This document shows positions 1 through 11,900 of a stretch of DNA of 64,000 nt, piece by piece. Positions within the stretch are counted from its first letter, which is position 1. Every line of letters starts with the position of its first letter. The stretch lies in the NCBI RefSeq assembly GCF_008831285.2, contig NC_045138.2, positions 4,367,205-4,431,204 on the forward strand, in the 5' to 3' direction. Both the position numbers and the translations under genes were made by a program. The DNA comes from Nymphaea colorata. Taxonomy: Eukaryota; Streptophyta; Magnoliopsida; Nymphaeales; Nymphaeaceae. Under the pieces are notes generated by a model. That model was not told where the DNA came from. It did no database searches and saw only the letters and a program-made list of their open reading frames with translations.

Positions 1-50
<50 letters not shown>
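1..50. repeat. (AT)n microsatellite at the left edge
   Basis: The window opens inside an uninterrupted AT dinucleotide run, so its true length is unknown. Similar runs recur throughout the window. Confidence 0.98.
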
Positions 51-54
<4 letters not shown>

Positions 55-776
55 CTGGAACTTTTCTCTTTACTTGCGAAGGATAAATGTTTTACAGGTT
101 ATTTGTTCTTATTCTCCTTACTATTTACATTGTAATAAGTATGTTTTATGTGAACAATGGTTGTAGTTTGTGTCATTACTGTATGAACTAATTCAGATTT
201 AATTTCTGTTTTATTCTTTTAAATTTTAACTACAAAGGTTTAAGTTTATAATTTTTTAAGTTTGCAGTTTGCACACCATATTCTGCTCTGTCAGACTGCT
301 TGTTTCTGTTTTCCCAATTTTTATTTTGTTGCTTATGTGGTTACCTTTTTTTATGTTATCTTATTAGTTTATCATTTATTTATTTTTTCCTATTTTCTAA
401 GATTTTTTAAATTTTTAAAAAATTTGCTGTTGTTCCCATTCTTTTCCCAAAAAAACAAGGTTGCCGTATTATACCCATACAAAATTGCATCATTTAAAAG
501 CCAAAAACGCTATTTGTGGCTATGCTCCAAATATGCACATTGTTTACTACAAGATTTGAATCTTTAAAAAGACTTACAATGAGCTTACCATCTCATCCTG
601 CTATACTTTCATGTTGTAAAAGAAATTGGAGAAGATATCCTCAAATGCACAATATCAAAAGTGGCAAGCATGCAGAGGATTTCGATTTTGTGTATTAATT
701 TCTTCATGTTTGATTTTTTGCAGTAAATTGGATTATGCTCTTATAGTTATTATTCAATTTTCCAATTTTTATGTTG
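51..776. other. AT-rich stretch without a clear gene
   Basis: Very T-rich sequence with no convincing coding potential. About 370-490 resembles the extreme right end of the window (63,880-64,000): both carry a T/A-rich run followed by a word like CGTATTATACCC or CGTATGATACC. This suggests two copies of one dispersed AT-rich repeat, related in wording to the element at 34.4 kb. Confidence 0.5.
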
Positions 777-958
777 CAATTACATGCGATTGTGGGTCAT
801 CCAAATTTTGGGATGTAGATCCAAAAGAATTTCGCTCTGTAGGAGGGAATGACTTCCACATTCTTAATGTGGATTTAGATCCAGTTATTCCTTCTTTTGA
901 TGATTATGAGAACATTGAATGCATGGAAGATATTGATGAAACGACAAAAAGGTCATGA
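777..958 (+). pseudogene. possible coding exon of unknown family
   Basis: The frame ending at the stop at 956-958 reads as ordinary protein over its last 50 or so residues, acidic and aromatic rich, with words such as KFWDVDPKEF, LNVDLDPVIP and FDDYENIECM. It differs from the hydrophobic low-complexity frames around it. A possible splice acceptor (a T-rich run then TTTTTGCAG) ends near 723, so this could be a terminal exon, but stop-free reading upstream is not convincing. I do not recognise the family. An acidic tail of a transposase or of another host gene are both possible. Start and strand are inferred from reading quality alone. Confidence 0.3.
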
Positions 959-1379
959 CTATGATTCTCATGAAGTATGAACTAAGAATAACATTACTTG
1001 ATTATGTAACAATTTGTTGGTTTTCCATGAAATCATTGATAGAATAATAGCTTGCTAATTGTAAACTGATAATTTTTGTTATTTGTAAACAATTTTTGTA
1101 TTTCAAAATCGCCGCACCTGAACCCCAAACCTGTGACATAGTGTGTGACCAGTCAACAAACTAGTTATGCAATCAAACCCAGGCATATAATTAATTAGGC
1201 CTCCCTAATCCACTCAATGTCAACTACTCCAGTTGACCTGGCCGAGGACTAATTAGAGGTTGAATAGAGTTCATCAGAGTGCATTGTTTTTAGAGATTGA
1301 ATAGAGTTTATCAGAATGCACCCACTCATATTCACTAAAATCTAAGTGAATCAAGTAGGAATCGCTACCATGATTAAGT
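959..1379. other. spacer with a short imperfect tandem repeat
   Basis: No gene seen. At about 1254-1320 two imperfect copies of a unit of just under 40 bp follow each other; both contain words like TTGAATAGAGTT and ATCAGA.TGCA. Confidence 0.4.
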
Positions 1380-2250
1380 CATATTGCGACAAAAAATTGA
1401 GCACCTCACTTATTTTGACGCAGAAACACAAAATTTTCAACATAGTTATAAAACACAACATAAGAAATCAATTTCAAAATGATTCCATTGGATTTTTCTC
1501 AAAATCAAACCGATTTTCAAATCCAAAAATCTACTCAAGCAAATTTTCATAACCTTGAATAACATTCAAAGAAAAAATCAAAATTTCAATTTTTTCCAAT
1601 CAAGAAAATTCTCCTAAAACTAGACTTGGACTCTCAATTTCCAATTTTCTAATCCCATTTCAAGATCAAATCCAACCAAATCAAATCAAATCTCTCAAAA
1701 TACCAAAACTGGATTCAAATATCAAAATATTAAGCCCAAAGATGTTTTCAAAAATTTTGAATTGGTCGAGCTCCAACCATTCCAAACCCAAAATTTCAAT
1801 CTCAAAGATCTGAATCTCAGAAATTTCAGCTGGAATTCAATCCAATTTTCCCAAATTCAATTTTGGCTTCCAAATTGAATTCAGGTTCCAAGGCTTCCAA
1901 GAATTTTCAAGTCACATTTCAAATCCCAAAATCCAAACTATCTTTGAAATTCTAAAGTCTAGCCCAAACTATCAATTTTCAATTCCAAGATCCTAGTTTC
2001 AAGAACAAAGCTTCAAATTTACCCAATCTCTAATTTGATTCAAAATCCAATATTCTGATTGTCAATTTCCAATTTTAAATTTTAAACTTTGGGATCAACT
2101 CAAGGTTGAATTGCTAAAAATCCATGATTAATTAAAAATTCTTTTTCAAGGATGAACTCCCAATCTTCAAAATTTTGAAATGCAGAAATATTTTCAAACA
2201 AATCCAAGTCTTTGCTTAAAATGAAGTTTAAAATCCGAATTCCAATCTTC
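1380..2250. repeat. G-depleted, degenerate A/T/C-rich repeat block
   Basis: For almost 900 bases the plus strand is made of A, T and C with few G residues, built from endlessly varied words such as TTTCAAATCC, CCAATTTTC and AAAATTTCAA. The skew starts and stops fairly sharply and there is no reading frame. Such one-sided composition can come from a decayed simple or satellite array or from the LTR or leader of a retroelement. I saw no flanking direct repeats that would decide. Confidence 0.6.
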
Positions 2251-4675
2251 ACACATGGTGCAGAGAAAAAAAAAAACTTGTCAAGCTACAGAAAACTCAG
2301 ATATTGGATCGATTACCCCTATTTATGGTGGCAGGGGCAGTTCCCTTTCTCTTAAAATCTATTTTCAAGCAAAACTTGATGTTTGCTGCTTCGTGCAAAC
2401 TTCCCAGCCCACACGGCTGGAAGTGGGGTGCGAACATAAAATCATAGATATGTTCAACCAAAATTTTGTTGTTAAAAAAGGCCAAAATTTTAAACATATT
2501 TTTAAGATGTAAAAGTTATGTTTTTTTAACTCATCAATCTTTTATGCATTGCGATCTCTTGAATTTGTTTGCGAATTTTGAAATGGTTTTTATACATTGG
2601 GACAGTGAAGAATGGACGAAGAACATACTTGCTTTCAGCCATCGGCTCTGTCTCGATCAGCTTTGTTTTCATCCAATTGTAATAACCAATCAATATAAAC
2701 TCAGCAGATAGGAGTAAAAATCAATTGCAACCAGGAAAAAGAACACCAAGTCTGATTGCAATCACAAAAGCCATTGGTAGGAGTAACCAAATACAGAAAT
2801 AGAAATTTATGGAAGAAATGAAGAAAATTATTCCAAAAATTTCACAGGAGAATTGAATCAATGAAGACAACCACAAAGAAATGAAGAGTCTCAAGATGAT
2901 TGGAGAAGGCAATAAAGAAGGGAAGCCAAAAAACGAAAAATCCACAACTCTCTTCCTTGTCTGGAATTCAACACAAGGAAATCCACCAGCTGAAGGCAAA
3001 CTTACCAATCCGAATCGCAAGTCGCCCAAGTCAGTTAGGATCATCCCTTTATTGCAAGTCGAAGCCGCCGAGTTAGCTGGGATTGTCAACTAAGTTCGTT
3101 TCCTTTTTTTATTGTGCATTGGTTAATACTGAAGTTTGTATTTTTTGAGTTGTGAAATATAGTATACTTTATTACGTATACAAACATACTCATATTATAT
3201 GTCATTCACTTTTATTTGATGATAAAATCAAATATGAAGTCTCAACAGACTTACCACTTTCATTTATTAATTATTCCAATGATATAACTTAGCCGAGTTG
3301 CCGAGCCACTCTCTCTAACCCCATAACCCAGTCTTCAACCAATCCGAGTCTGAGTCATGAGTTTACCAACTATGTGCTCTCCTTTTAGTTCCCACTGAAG
3401 GTAAGAGGAAAAAAAATTGGTTTTTAGCTTAGAAAAGGAGCAATGAAAAGTTTGTATCCACCTGGTTGAATTGCTCTTACGGGTATAGGCTGAATTTTTA
3501 TGAAACAAAAAGAAGCAAAATCTCAAAACCATAAGGGTATTTGGTTAGTTTGCATTTTAATTTATATATACATGATGTGGTAAATGTTTGTTGGTTTGAG
3601 CATTTCTTGATATGACAAAAGATCCACATCAATAAATATAGTTCATCAAACTAAGGATCTTAAATCAAACAAATATATGTACAATTGAGATCCTCATTTT
3701 ACTTCTTGCATTAGCAAAAGACTTGATCTAATTAAGATTGGTGAGAAAGCTCCCATACTAAATCTATGGACCTCAAATCCTGAGGGTCTTCCCCCACATT
3801 CACTTCTTTGAAACTCGAGGCACAGGATCGCTGATTTTCCAACGAGTCCAAGTTGAACAAGTCTTCCCCGATTTTATGATCTCCAATCACTGGTATTTAG
3901 ACCTCAAAAAAAAAAGACAAATTACATGTAAATTTTTACAAAAATTTCTGATGTAAAAAAAAAAAAAAAAATATGTTTGCTGTTGTTAAAGATTTTGAAA
4001 CTATATTTTGGCCCTTAATGAAAAATTCCTTACTCTACCCTGCTTGTATCTTCAGTGGCAACAAAGAAATAAGGAAAAGACAAATGAGAGAGGAAAAAAA
4101 AACACGGTCGATAAAGTCACGTAGAGGGAGAGAGCATGAGAAGCTAAAAGTGAAAAGGCGAGACCATGCGCAGTGGGTACTTAAAAGGGCGTAGTTGATT
4201 AAAAGTATGTACCATTGAATAACTTTACCGATATAGATCTGTCTTTTACGTATAGTTTGATCCTTTGGAAACCTTTAACTGTAAATTGTTTCAAGGAATC
4301 ACTGGAATGGAAACTGTTGTCCCCGTTTTAGTTATGAGGCATGTGTGATCAGGGGTAGAACCAGAAATTTTTTGTCGCAAGGGCCAAACTATAGTTTTAA
4401 AATTTTAACATAGGCCAAAATAGAAAATTTCAAATTTTTTATATATATTAAACTACAATTTTTTAGATTTACATATAAATTTTTAAAATCTGAGGGTGGG
4501 TCAAGGACCTTGCAGGCCCCTCCTTCCCTCCACCTCTGTGTGTGATGGAATGGAATGAAGATTTAAAAATTTATATATATTACTTCAAATGTAGATGAGT
4601 GTTCTCATGTTTGATGAAAAGAAATGGGCTTGGTGTTGGTGCTGGGCGGACATTCACCCAAATCCACGCCCACCA
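2251..4675. other. intergenic DNA without recognisable gene
   Basis: Mixed AT-rich sequence. Short frames at 2255-2711 and 2881-3093 have no recognisable domain and look like chance. Homopolymer A runs lie near 2270 and 3957. Nothing further can be supported. Confidence 0.5.
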
Positions 4676-4696
4676 CCCCCCCCCCCCCCCCCCCCC
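4676..4696. repeat. poly-C tract of 21 bases
   Basis: Twenty-one consecutive C residues, hence poly-G on the strand that carries the neighbouring LINE relic, just beyond that relic's 3' side. Long pure C/G runs are rare in AT-rich plant intergenic DNA and are prone to sequencing and slippage error. Confidence 0.95.
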
Positions 4697-4806
4697 GTCA
4701 CCCCTCAAAACACAAGACCAAGAACATCTTAGCGAAAAAGCCTATGGTTAAGCGAGAAGATATATTCATGCCCATCTGCAAATAGGCAAACAAAAACATG
4801 CAGAAA

Positions 4807-6012
4807 TTAGCGTCCATCGTCACGTCCATCGTGTTGGCCATACAACAAGAGTTGCTGACCTGCATCCACTGAAGGAAGGTGTTCATGTACACTGATTCTA
4901 TCATAACACTTTCTGAAAAGGACCCATCTTAATGAAATGGTTCTGCGCCCTTCAATCGTGGCTCGCATTCTTCGTTTCCAGTCGTTGTTAGTGGATATGA
5001 TTGTAAGGCGTCCTGAGCTGTTCATCATCTTACCTAACCAAAACTCCAATAGGTGCATTTCAGTAGTATCCCCCCCACTGTGGGCCATTCTACTGACCGA
5101 CTTGTAACCTCCAGCATCCCTGTCCCACCATACTGCAGCCACCATTAGCCTTGATTTAATTCTACTATGTACAATTTGAAGAGTATGATCATCCTTATGT
5201 ATTTCTTCTCTTTTACTACAAAAAATACCAGTGGACCACCAAAGTTGGATCAGTTGCCAGTCTTCCTCCTGTGAAAAATTTGCCTCAGCCACCCTCTGAC
5301 CTATCTTCCAAATCCTATTCGTGATGCTACGAATGGATGGATGCTGCCAATTATCATGGGCAGCTTGGTTGCGAGTCCACCAGAGTTGCCATACTACAAT
5401 ATGGAACATAACATGCCAATACTTACTGATCCATTTATGTGGAAACTTAACCTCGTACCAGTATTTAAGCTCCTCATTAATGTTCCTCCAAGGGGTTCTC
5501 CTTCGATTGAATTTACTCACTGCCCAGCTCCACACATTCCTGGCCACTGGGCAGGAAAATAAAATATGATGATTACTCTCTTCCTCAGATTTACAAAGGA
5601 AGCATCTATTAACTAAGGGCAGACCCATATGCTTCAAATGGTCAGTAGTCAGCAGCCGATGTTTGGAGGCTAAGTAAACAAACCAATTGGCGCGCGCCGG
5701 GACATTAGCATCCCAAACCAGCTTCTTCCAAGTCTCCTTGTTTCCTTTGTTTCTCACCATGTTCCAAACAAGTGAGCTAGTGATTTCTTGGTTAGCATTA
5801 GTTTTGAAAACCAGTCTGTCATCCCCGTTAGAGAGATGAGTATCTTTGATATCATTCAGCAAGAAGGAGAAAGAATTCTCATCAATTCTGTAGTCGTTAA
5901 TGGCATCCATCAGAGAGAGGTGACGGTCGTGCTTGACCTTCTCATAGAGTTCTCCTTGAACTCTATGTAAGAGGATACCATGACTCCAATCATCCACCCA
6001 GAATCTGATCAT
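4807..6012 (-). pseudogene. LINE C-terminal region with zf-RVT domain and RNase H-like tail
   Basis: A 401-codon open stretch begins with the FWVDDW motif that follows the RT in plant LINEs. It continues through a zf-RVT segment at roughly residues 94-165 (about 5733-5517), with the pattern C-x2-C-x6-H-x4-C in CFLCKSEEESNHHILFSC, and a W-x-x-RN motif near LWWTRN. The final part (KSRLMVAAVWWDRDAGGY, EMHLLEFWLGKM) is a much decayed RNase H-like region. The long frame is only the surviving part of the same LINE, not a separate host gene. Confidence 0.88.
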
Positions 6013-6114
6013 TTTTCCGTTGCCAGCTTTCCAAAAAACGAGATTTTCTATCAGTATCCATCCCCAGCCAAGGCTGACCCATGCCCAAGAACCTTTCCAT
6101 GGCTTCTTAGCAGA

Positions 6115-6477
6115 CTAGAAGCTCCTAATATTCCTGAGATACCGCATTCGAAACCACAAAGCTAACAAAGAATTGCCCTCTAAACTTTTGCAGCATCTAA
6201 TAGCCATGAGTGTTGCATTCCACTCCACAAGGGCCCGAAGTCCTACACCACCCTCCTCCTTAGGCTTACACAAATCTTTCCAAGCAATTAGATGGATGGC
6301 CCTGGAGGCACTATTGTGAGCCCAAAGGAAGTGCGCCATTGTCCTTTTGATAGTGATCAGAGTTTTTTTTGGCAATCTAAAACCTTGCATCCAGTAGACC
6401 CCCAAAATCGCAAGATTATGTTTGACTAGGCACAAGCGCTCTGCAGAGGAGAGGAAATTAGTTTGCCATGCTGTCAT
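6115..6477 (-). pseudogene. LINE post-RT segment
   Basis: Continues the LINE polyprotein in another frame after a break around 6480. It reads FLSSAERLCLVKHNLAILGVYWMQ, then FLWAHNSASRAIHLIAWKDLC and PKEEGGVGLR, the usual thumb/connector region of plant L1 reverse transcriptases. It ends in stops near 6115. The gap to the next open segment (6013-6114) contains further stops. Confidence 0.85.
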
Positions 6478-6497
6478 TTTTTTTTCAAGTCTACCAA

Positions 6498-7514
6498 TTA
6501 GATCAGTACAATGATCTCCTTTATTTTGCCAACAAAAAGAGGCAGACCAAGATACTTGGAGGGAAGCTTATCAGTTTTCCATTCCAATACAGGGGACAGG
6601 AGGATGGCTTTGCTATTGCTGACTCCAAACATGAAAATGGATGATTTCCTCCCATTGATCTTGAGGCCTGCGCATCTCTCCAGTTGACCAAGGAAAGAGG
6701 CAATTTTGGATAGAGATCTGCGAGTAGCTCTGCAGAAAAGCAATACGTCATCTGCAAAAAGGAGAGAGTGGATGTTAGGCAAAGAGTGCGGCATTTTGGG
6801 GAGCTTGATGATTCCCCTATTCAACCGATTTTGAAGGCCACGGCCAAACAACTCCATGACTATTATGAATAGGTAGGGGGAGAGAGGATCTCCCTGTCGA
6901 AGTCCCTTTCTGCACTCAAAGAATCTACCTTCTTCCCCATTAAGAAGGATGGAGAAGGTCACTGTCGACACACATGTCATGATACGAGTCACCCATGTGG
7001 GGTGAAAACCAAGCCTTAGCGTGCTATTTTTGAGGAAATTCCATGAAACTCGGTCATATGCTTTGGAGAGGTCCATCTTGAGCATAATTGCTTCACTCTT
7101 CCGTTTGTGAAGAAAGTCCACCAAATCATTAGCTAGAGCGACTTGATCATGAATAATTCTCCCCTTAAGAAAAGCTCCTTGATTGAGGCAAGTAATGCGG
7201 TTCAAGATATTTTGCATACGGTTAACCGTCACTTTAGAGATGATTTTGTAGAGGCTGTTACAAAGAGCAATAGGCCGGAAGTCCTCAACTCGAGTGGCCC
7301 CGCGAAACTTGGGAATGAGCATTAAGTTGGTACGATTGATGCTTTTGACGAACTTCCCACAATTTAAAAAGATACTGATAGCTAGGTGGATGTGGTGCTG
7401 GATGGTAGACCACATAATTTGATAAAAATCATTCGCAAAACCATCAGGACCTGCGGCGCTGTCCTCATCTAGACCAAAGACTGCCTTTTTTACTTCCTCC
7501 AAGGTCGACCTCAT
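6498..7514 (-). pseudogene. LINE reverse transcriptase core
   Basis: This open stretch of 338 codons covers most of an RVT_1 domain. Visible landmarks in order are AGPDGF (RT domain 0), the LIPK/DFRPIALCN region, a MDLSKAYDRVSW block holding the first catalytic Asp, the GLRQGDPLSPYLF block, and the catalytic LFADDVLLF near 6757. The tail GLKIN.RKS is typical of plant L1 elements. The frame then breaks near 6498. The catalytic residues survive, but no N-terminal endonuclease is attached, so the fragment cannot act on its own. The true protein start lies upstream of the truncation, so the first Met in this frame has no meaning. Confidence 0.92.
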
Positions 7515-7699
7515 CCGGGAGAATTCCGTTTGCTGGTACGGTTACGTGAGGAAGAAGAATTGTGGCTTCTAACACGAGTTGGTGAAGATCGGGTGGAAAC
7601 CAAATTATCCTACCGAGTGAAGTGCAATAAGCAAAAACAGAGGAGATGGCAATGGTAATCGATGCATTTGCAGAAACAGCCATATCTATTCTAATGGGG
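7500..7699 (+). pseudogene. scrambled scraps of an NLR N-terminus
   Basis: At 7646 the plus strand reads MAMVIDAFAETAISIL, nearly the same as the start of the intact NLR downstream (MAIVIDALAEAAISNL at 8917). The match fades after about 50 bases. Separately, 7500-7520 is identical over 21 bases to 8994-9014 of that NLR (codons for KVDLIR). The two scraps are in reversed order relative to the gene: the KVDLIR piece lies before the start-codon piece. The second scrap sits exactly at the 5' side of the minus-strand LINE. This points to a second NLR copy or fragment broken during LINE insertion or later rearrangement. No open frame remains. Confidence 0.75.
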
Positions 7700-8771
7700 G
7701 TTTGTTGGAACCAAAAGGAAAAAACACTTGAATTTGATCAAGACAAACTTCTGGGTCAAAATCAGGAGCATCTGACCCAACTATGTGTTGTAAACTACCG
7801 CTGCCTCTAGATGGTCCTACAGCCTTTCAACCTTCACTGCCTCCACTGATTTGTAGCCCAAGCCCTCATTTGTTTTTCACCACCGTCTCTGCCTGACCAA
7901 TAGTTGTTCCTTATAATTACCTCATCTCGGTTGCTCATAATTAACAAGTATCACAATACAATAAAACATCATTTTGCATTTTATAATCCATATTTTTCGT
8001 TAGTTTTTATGTGGTTTTAAAAAAGCAAATAGACGAACATTAAATTACGAAAAAAAAATATATGAAAAACATGTCCCTAAACTGAAGAAAATTAAATATA
8101 ACTATAACGTTATTGCAATTTTAAATATAAACTAAGTTTAAGGATTACAGTAAAATAAGGTTCTTCACAATGATAAGAAAATCGAAAACATGAATATTTT
8201 TTTCATTATTTAATGCTATCAATCTTAAAACTTCATTTTTTTCCAAATTTAAAAGAATTAAGTGAAAAGAATTCAGTATAGGAAAGAACCAATGAATTTT
8301 CTAGCTAGGTACCATCGAGTATTTACTTTGTTTTTTTTATTAATAAAAAATCAGGTTAAGTACAATATTTTTTAGAAATAGACAGGTAGCACTATTGAAT
8401 CAGTTCATGTAATCAAATACTCTTACTTAGATAATAAGTTCAAATATTAAGGGCATTATTGTAAATCAATTCAAATTATCTCTTTTCCTTCCATTTATAT
8501 CCAAACAAGGTTTGCTTTTAAAATAATATATTTTTTCTTCCTGACATGCGATCTGTTTTCTTGTGTAGGCTGCCGACATGGATGAAGCATTGAGAACAAG
8601 ATCTACTTGGAGGTCTAAATGAAATTTTGGATTTTGAAAAAGAAAAAGAATCATGCATCCAAATTTTTTAAGATAATACAACGAGAAATCCGACAAACGT
8701 CAGAAAAAGGAAGTGCGGGTGATGTAAAGTTTGTGGTTTGGGAAATTTGCAGGATTTATTTAGCATCAATC
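7700..8771. other. NLR upstream region
   Basis: AT-rich spacer of about 1 kb between the NLR scrap and the intact NLR gene; its right part should hold the promoter. I see no convincing TATA box at a fixed distance and no open frame worth calling. A C/T-rich leader begins near 8820. Confidence 0.4.
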
Positions 8772-8869
8772 ATGGACCTTGCCAGCCTGTAGAGCACATG
8801 GGCAGGATGCATCTATCCTTAGCTTTTTGCCTTTATCATTACTTCTTTGCCTTTCTTCCCCTCCCTTGA
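8772..8869 (+). promoter_or_regulatory. two short upstream ORFs in the presumed NLR leader
   Basis: Two ATGs precede the NLR start. One at 8772 opens a 6-codon frame (MDLASL, stop at 8790-8792). One at 8798 opens a 23-codon frame (stop at 8867-8869). Neither is in frame with the NLR. If transcription starts upstream of 8772, both would lie in the 5' leader and could reduce translation, a control known for some plant immune receptors. The transcription start cannot be read from sequence, so this is inference. Confidence 0.4.
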
Positions 8870-8916
8870 AAATTGCTCCTCTTCCTCTTCCTCTTCTGCC
8901 TACTAAGAAATCGAGC

Positions 8917-11900
8917 ATGGCAATAGTAATCGATGCACTTGCAGAAGCAGCCATTTCTAATCTGTTCCGGTCTGTAACGAGTTTGTTGAAAGACAAGGTC
9001 GACCTCATCCGGGATGCCAAAGTCCAACTCCAGAAGCTCCAGGAGAAGCTGGAACGCTTGCAGAATGCCATCAAAGTCGTAGAGCGAAAACCATTTTTCA
9101 GCAATGAGCGCAACAGAGATCTGGAGGCACAGCTGAAGGATGTTTTCTATGATGCCCAGGACTTCATTGAAAGATACCAAACCACAATTGCACTTTGCCA
9201 AAGGGACAAGCATTCTACAACTTCATGGAACAAGGTAAGCAAGCCCTGGATCACTTTGTGCTCTTGCTTTAAACAACATGTATCTGCTTCTTACCAACTT
9301 GGGAATGAAATTAAAAAGATCAACCAAAAGCTTAATGAAATAGAACAACGTAAGGAAATGGTGGATTTGCTCAACCCAACACCAAAAGTTAAGAGTGAGG
9401 ATCCTATTGATGGTGAACATGACAATCCTCGAGAGACAACCCATCTCATAAGTACTGCACAACCACCCATGGGAAGGGCAGATGATAAAGAGAAAGTAAA
9501 AGAACTCTTGTTTGATGGCTTTACAAAGAGTAGTGCGCTAGGAAAAGATGGTGTTTCTATTATATCCATTGTAGGTCAAGGTGGGATTGGGAAAACAACT
9601 CTTGCAAAAATGGTTTTTAATGAAGTTGAAGAACAATTCGGGAACCGCAGGTGGTGGGTTTGTGTTTCAGAGAAACCAAATCGTATGGGTTTGCTGCAAA
9701 AGATACTAAAGGAGGTATGCAAGGAATCAAAAGGAGAACCCCTTAAGGGCAGTACTTCCTTCCCTGATTTGTGCACACAATTACAGGGTGAGCTGTCAAA
9801 GAGCAAGTTCTTATTAGTCTTAGATGATGTATGGGAATTAGATGGGTGGTGGGGAGACGTAGAAGGGATCCTGTTGGGAGGTGCAATGGAAAGCAAGATT
9901 TTGATCACTAGTAGAAATGCAGAAGTCTGCCAAGGGATTGGTGCTAGAATGCATAAATTGCCAAAAATGTCATTGGATGAAAGTTGGAGTTTGTTTCTAC
10001 GTGTGGCGAAGAAACAAGAACATGAATTGGTGACTCACAATTTGAAAGGTATTGGGGAGAAAATAGTGGCAAAGTGTGGTGGGTTGCCACTTGTTGTCCA
10101 GACGGTAGGATCCTTAATGCGTACAAAAGGGATGACGAAAGACGACTGGGAAAGCGTTGAGAAGAGTGAGATCTGGAAATGGAAGATGCCTGCCTCATCA
10201 TCATCCTCTGAAATATCCGGTAGCATTCTTCCTGGTCTCATCCTGAGCTATGATGACTTGCCACATTATTTGAAGAGTTGTTTTGTATATTGTTGCATTT
10301 ATCCCAAAGACTATGAGATAGAAAGAGATACATTGGTCATGCAATGGATGGCGCATGGACTGATTGACCAAGATAAAGGCATTGATGTGGAAGTGAGTGC
10401 TGACCAATGGATTAATGATTTGATAAATCGATTTATGATTGAAGAAACTGAATATAAGAAACTCAAATTGCACGACATTTTGCATGACCTTGCCTTATAT
10501 ATATGTGGAAAGGAATGTAGTCATGACTCTGCTACTAAGCACACCCGCCATCTGTCATTATTTGGTGCCGACGATGCAGAAGTACACAAACGTAATGCCT
10601 CGGGAGCAGTAAATAAGTTGCGCACATTGTTGGGCGATTCTGATTCCAATTCCGATTCCAAGTCAGACTTGTCTTTGATTTATATTAAACACTTCAACAA
10701 TTTCAAGTGGTTGAGGGTGTTGTCATTGAGAGGATGTCAAATGGATGAGTTGCCAAAGTCCATTGAAGACCTTTCACTTCTAAAATATCTAGATCTTAGC
10801 AGTTCTCATGTGAAACGGTTGCCCAATTCAATCAGCAGACTCTGTAACTTGCAAACATTGGATTTAAGTTATACTAGCATTGAAGAGTTGCCCAAGGAAA
10901 TGGGCGAACTGTGCAACTTGAGGTATCTTGGCCTATACAAGACAGTGTCATTGAAATTTGTAGCCGAAGGTCTGGGGAAGCTTACTAATTTACGGACCTT
11001 GCATAGCTTTGTGGTATGCGATGACAAAGGGGAGACAAGAGGTTGCAATATTAATGAACTGAAAGACTTGAAGAAACTAAAGGGGGAATTGTCAATTGAA
11101 GGTTTGCGTGGGGGAAGGGTGAAAGTGAAGGATGCAAAGAAGGTATTTCTTAAGGATAGGCATGAGCTAAATAGGGTGGAATTTCATTTCAAGGGGCAAG
11201 AGGATGATAGAGCGGATAATGCTTCTGAAGAGAGGGGTTTGCTGGAGGCTTTGGAACCTCCACATGGCATAGAGAGCTTGGAAATTTGGAATTATAAAGG
11301 AGATAGGCCTGCGTGGTATTTGGACAGCAATTATGTGAAGCTGCGGACACTACGGCTGTACTCTTGCCCATTGTGGGCAGCAGTGATGGGAATTAAATCA
11401 TTGGAAAAATTGGAGGTGAGAGAATGCCCAACATTTGGTGCATTGCCGAGCATGCCTTTGTTGAAGTGGTTGGAGATTTTGAAGTGTGATGGGCTCAACA
11501 GGATTGGTGACTTGCCTGCATTGGAGTCATTGGATATTAGGGACTGTGATGGGCTCAACAGGATTGGTGACTTGCCTGCATTGGAGTCATTGGAGGTTTC
11601 GGAGTGTGATGGGCTCAACACGATTGGTGACATGCCAGCTGTAAAGGAGTTGAGGTTGTTTGATTTGCCCAACTGGGAATCAAGATTTACTTCTATGCCA
11701 TGCTTAAGAGAGGCCTTTATTTCGAATTGTCCAAAGACGCAGATGGAAGGTTTGAGTGATGAGTTGGCAGGGCTGGAATCGCTGACAGTGTGGAATTGCC
11801 CAAGTGCAAGATTGGGATGGAAATTGTTGGAGCAACTGCCTAACCTCATTTGGTTGTCATTGGATTCAGAATCAGCAGTAGTAGTGCCATCGCCATTGCC

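Larger units (their letters stand above)
4700..7515 (-). mobile_element. 5'-truncated, decayed LINE (L1-type non-LTR retrotransposon)
   Basis: Read from right to left, the minus strand carries, in LINE order, a reverse transcriptase, the region after it, a W/D-rich segment, a zf-RVT zinc-binding segment and an RNase H-like tail. The coding is spread over three frames separated by stops and shifts (7514-6498, 6477-6115, 6012-4807). The endonuclease and ORF1 that should precede the RT are absent, so the copy is 5' truncated, which is typical of target-primed integration. The left end is unclear: there is no poly-A tail, only degenerate sequence and then the C tract at 4676-4696. The right end abuts NLR-derived scraps at about 7500. 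The element is dead as it stands. Confidence 0.9.

Noticed and set aside
4807-6012. A 401-codon host gene
   Set aside because: The FWVDDW, zf-RVT and W..RN landmarks and direct continuity with a reverse transcriptase identify it as the LINE C-terminus.
8779-8916. N-terminal extension of the NLR frame upstream of 8917
   Set aside because: The frame is open but contains no ATG (it begins TTG at 8779), the residues are Leu/Pro-rich translation of a C/T-rich leader, and the conserved Rx-N opening begins exactly at 8917.
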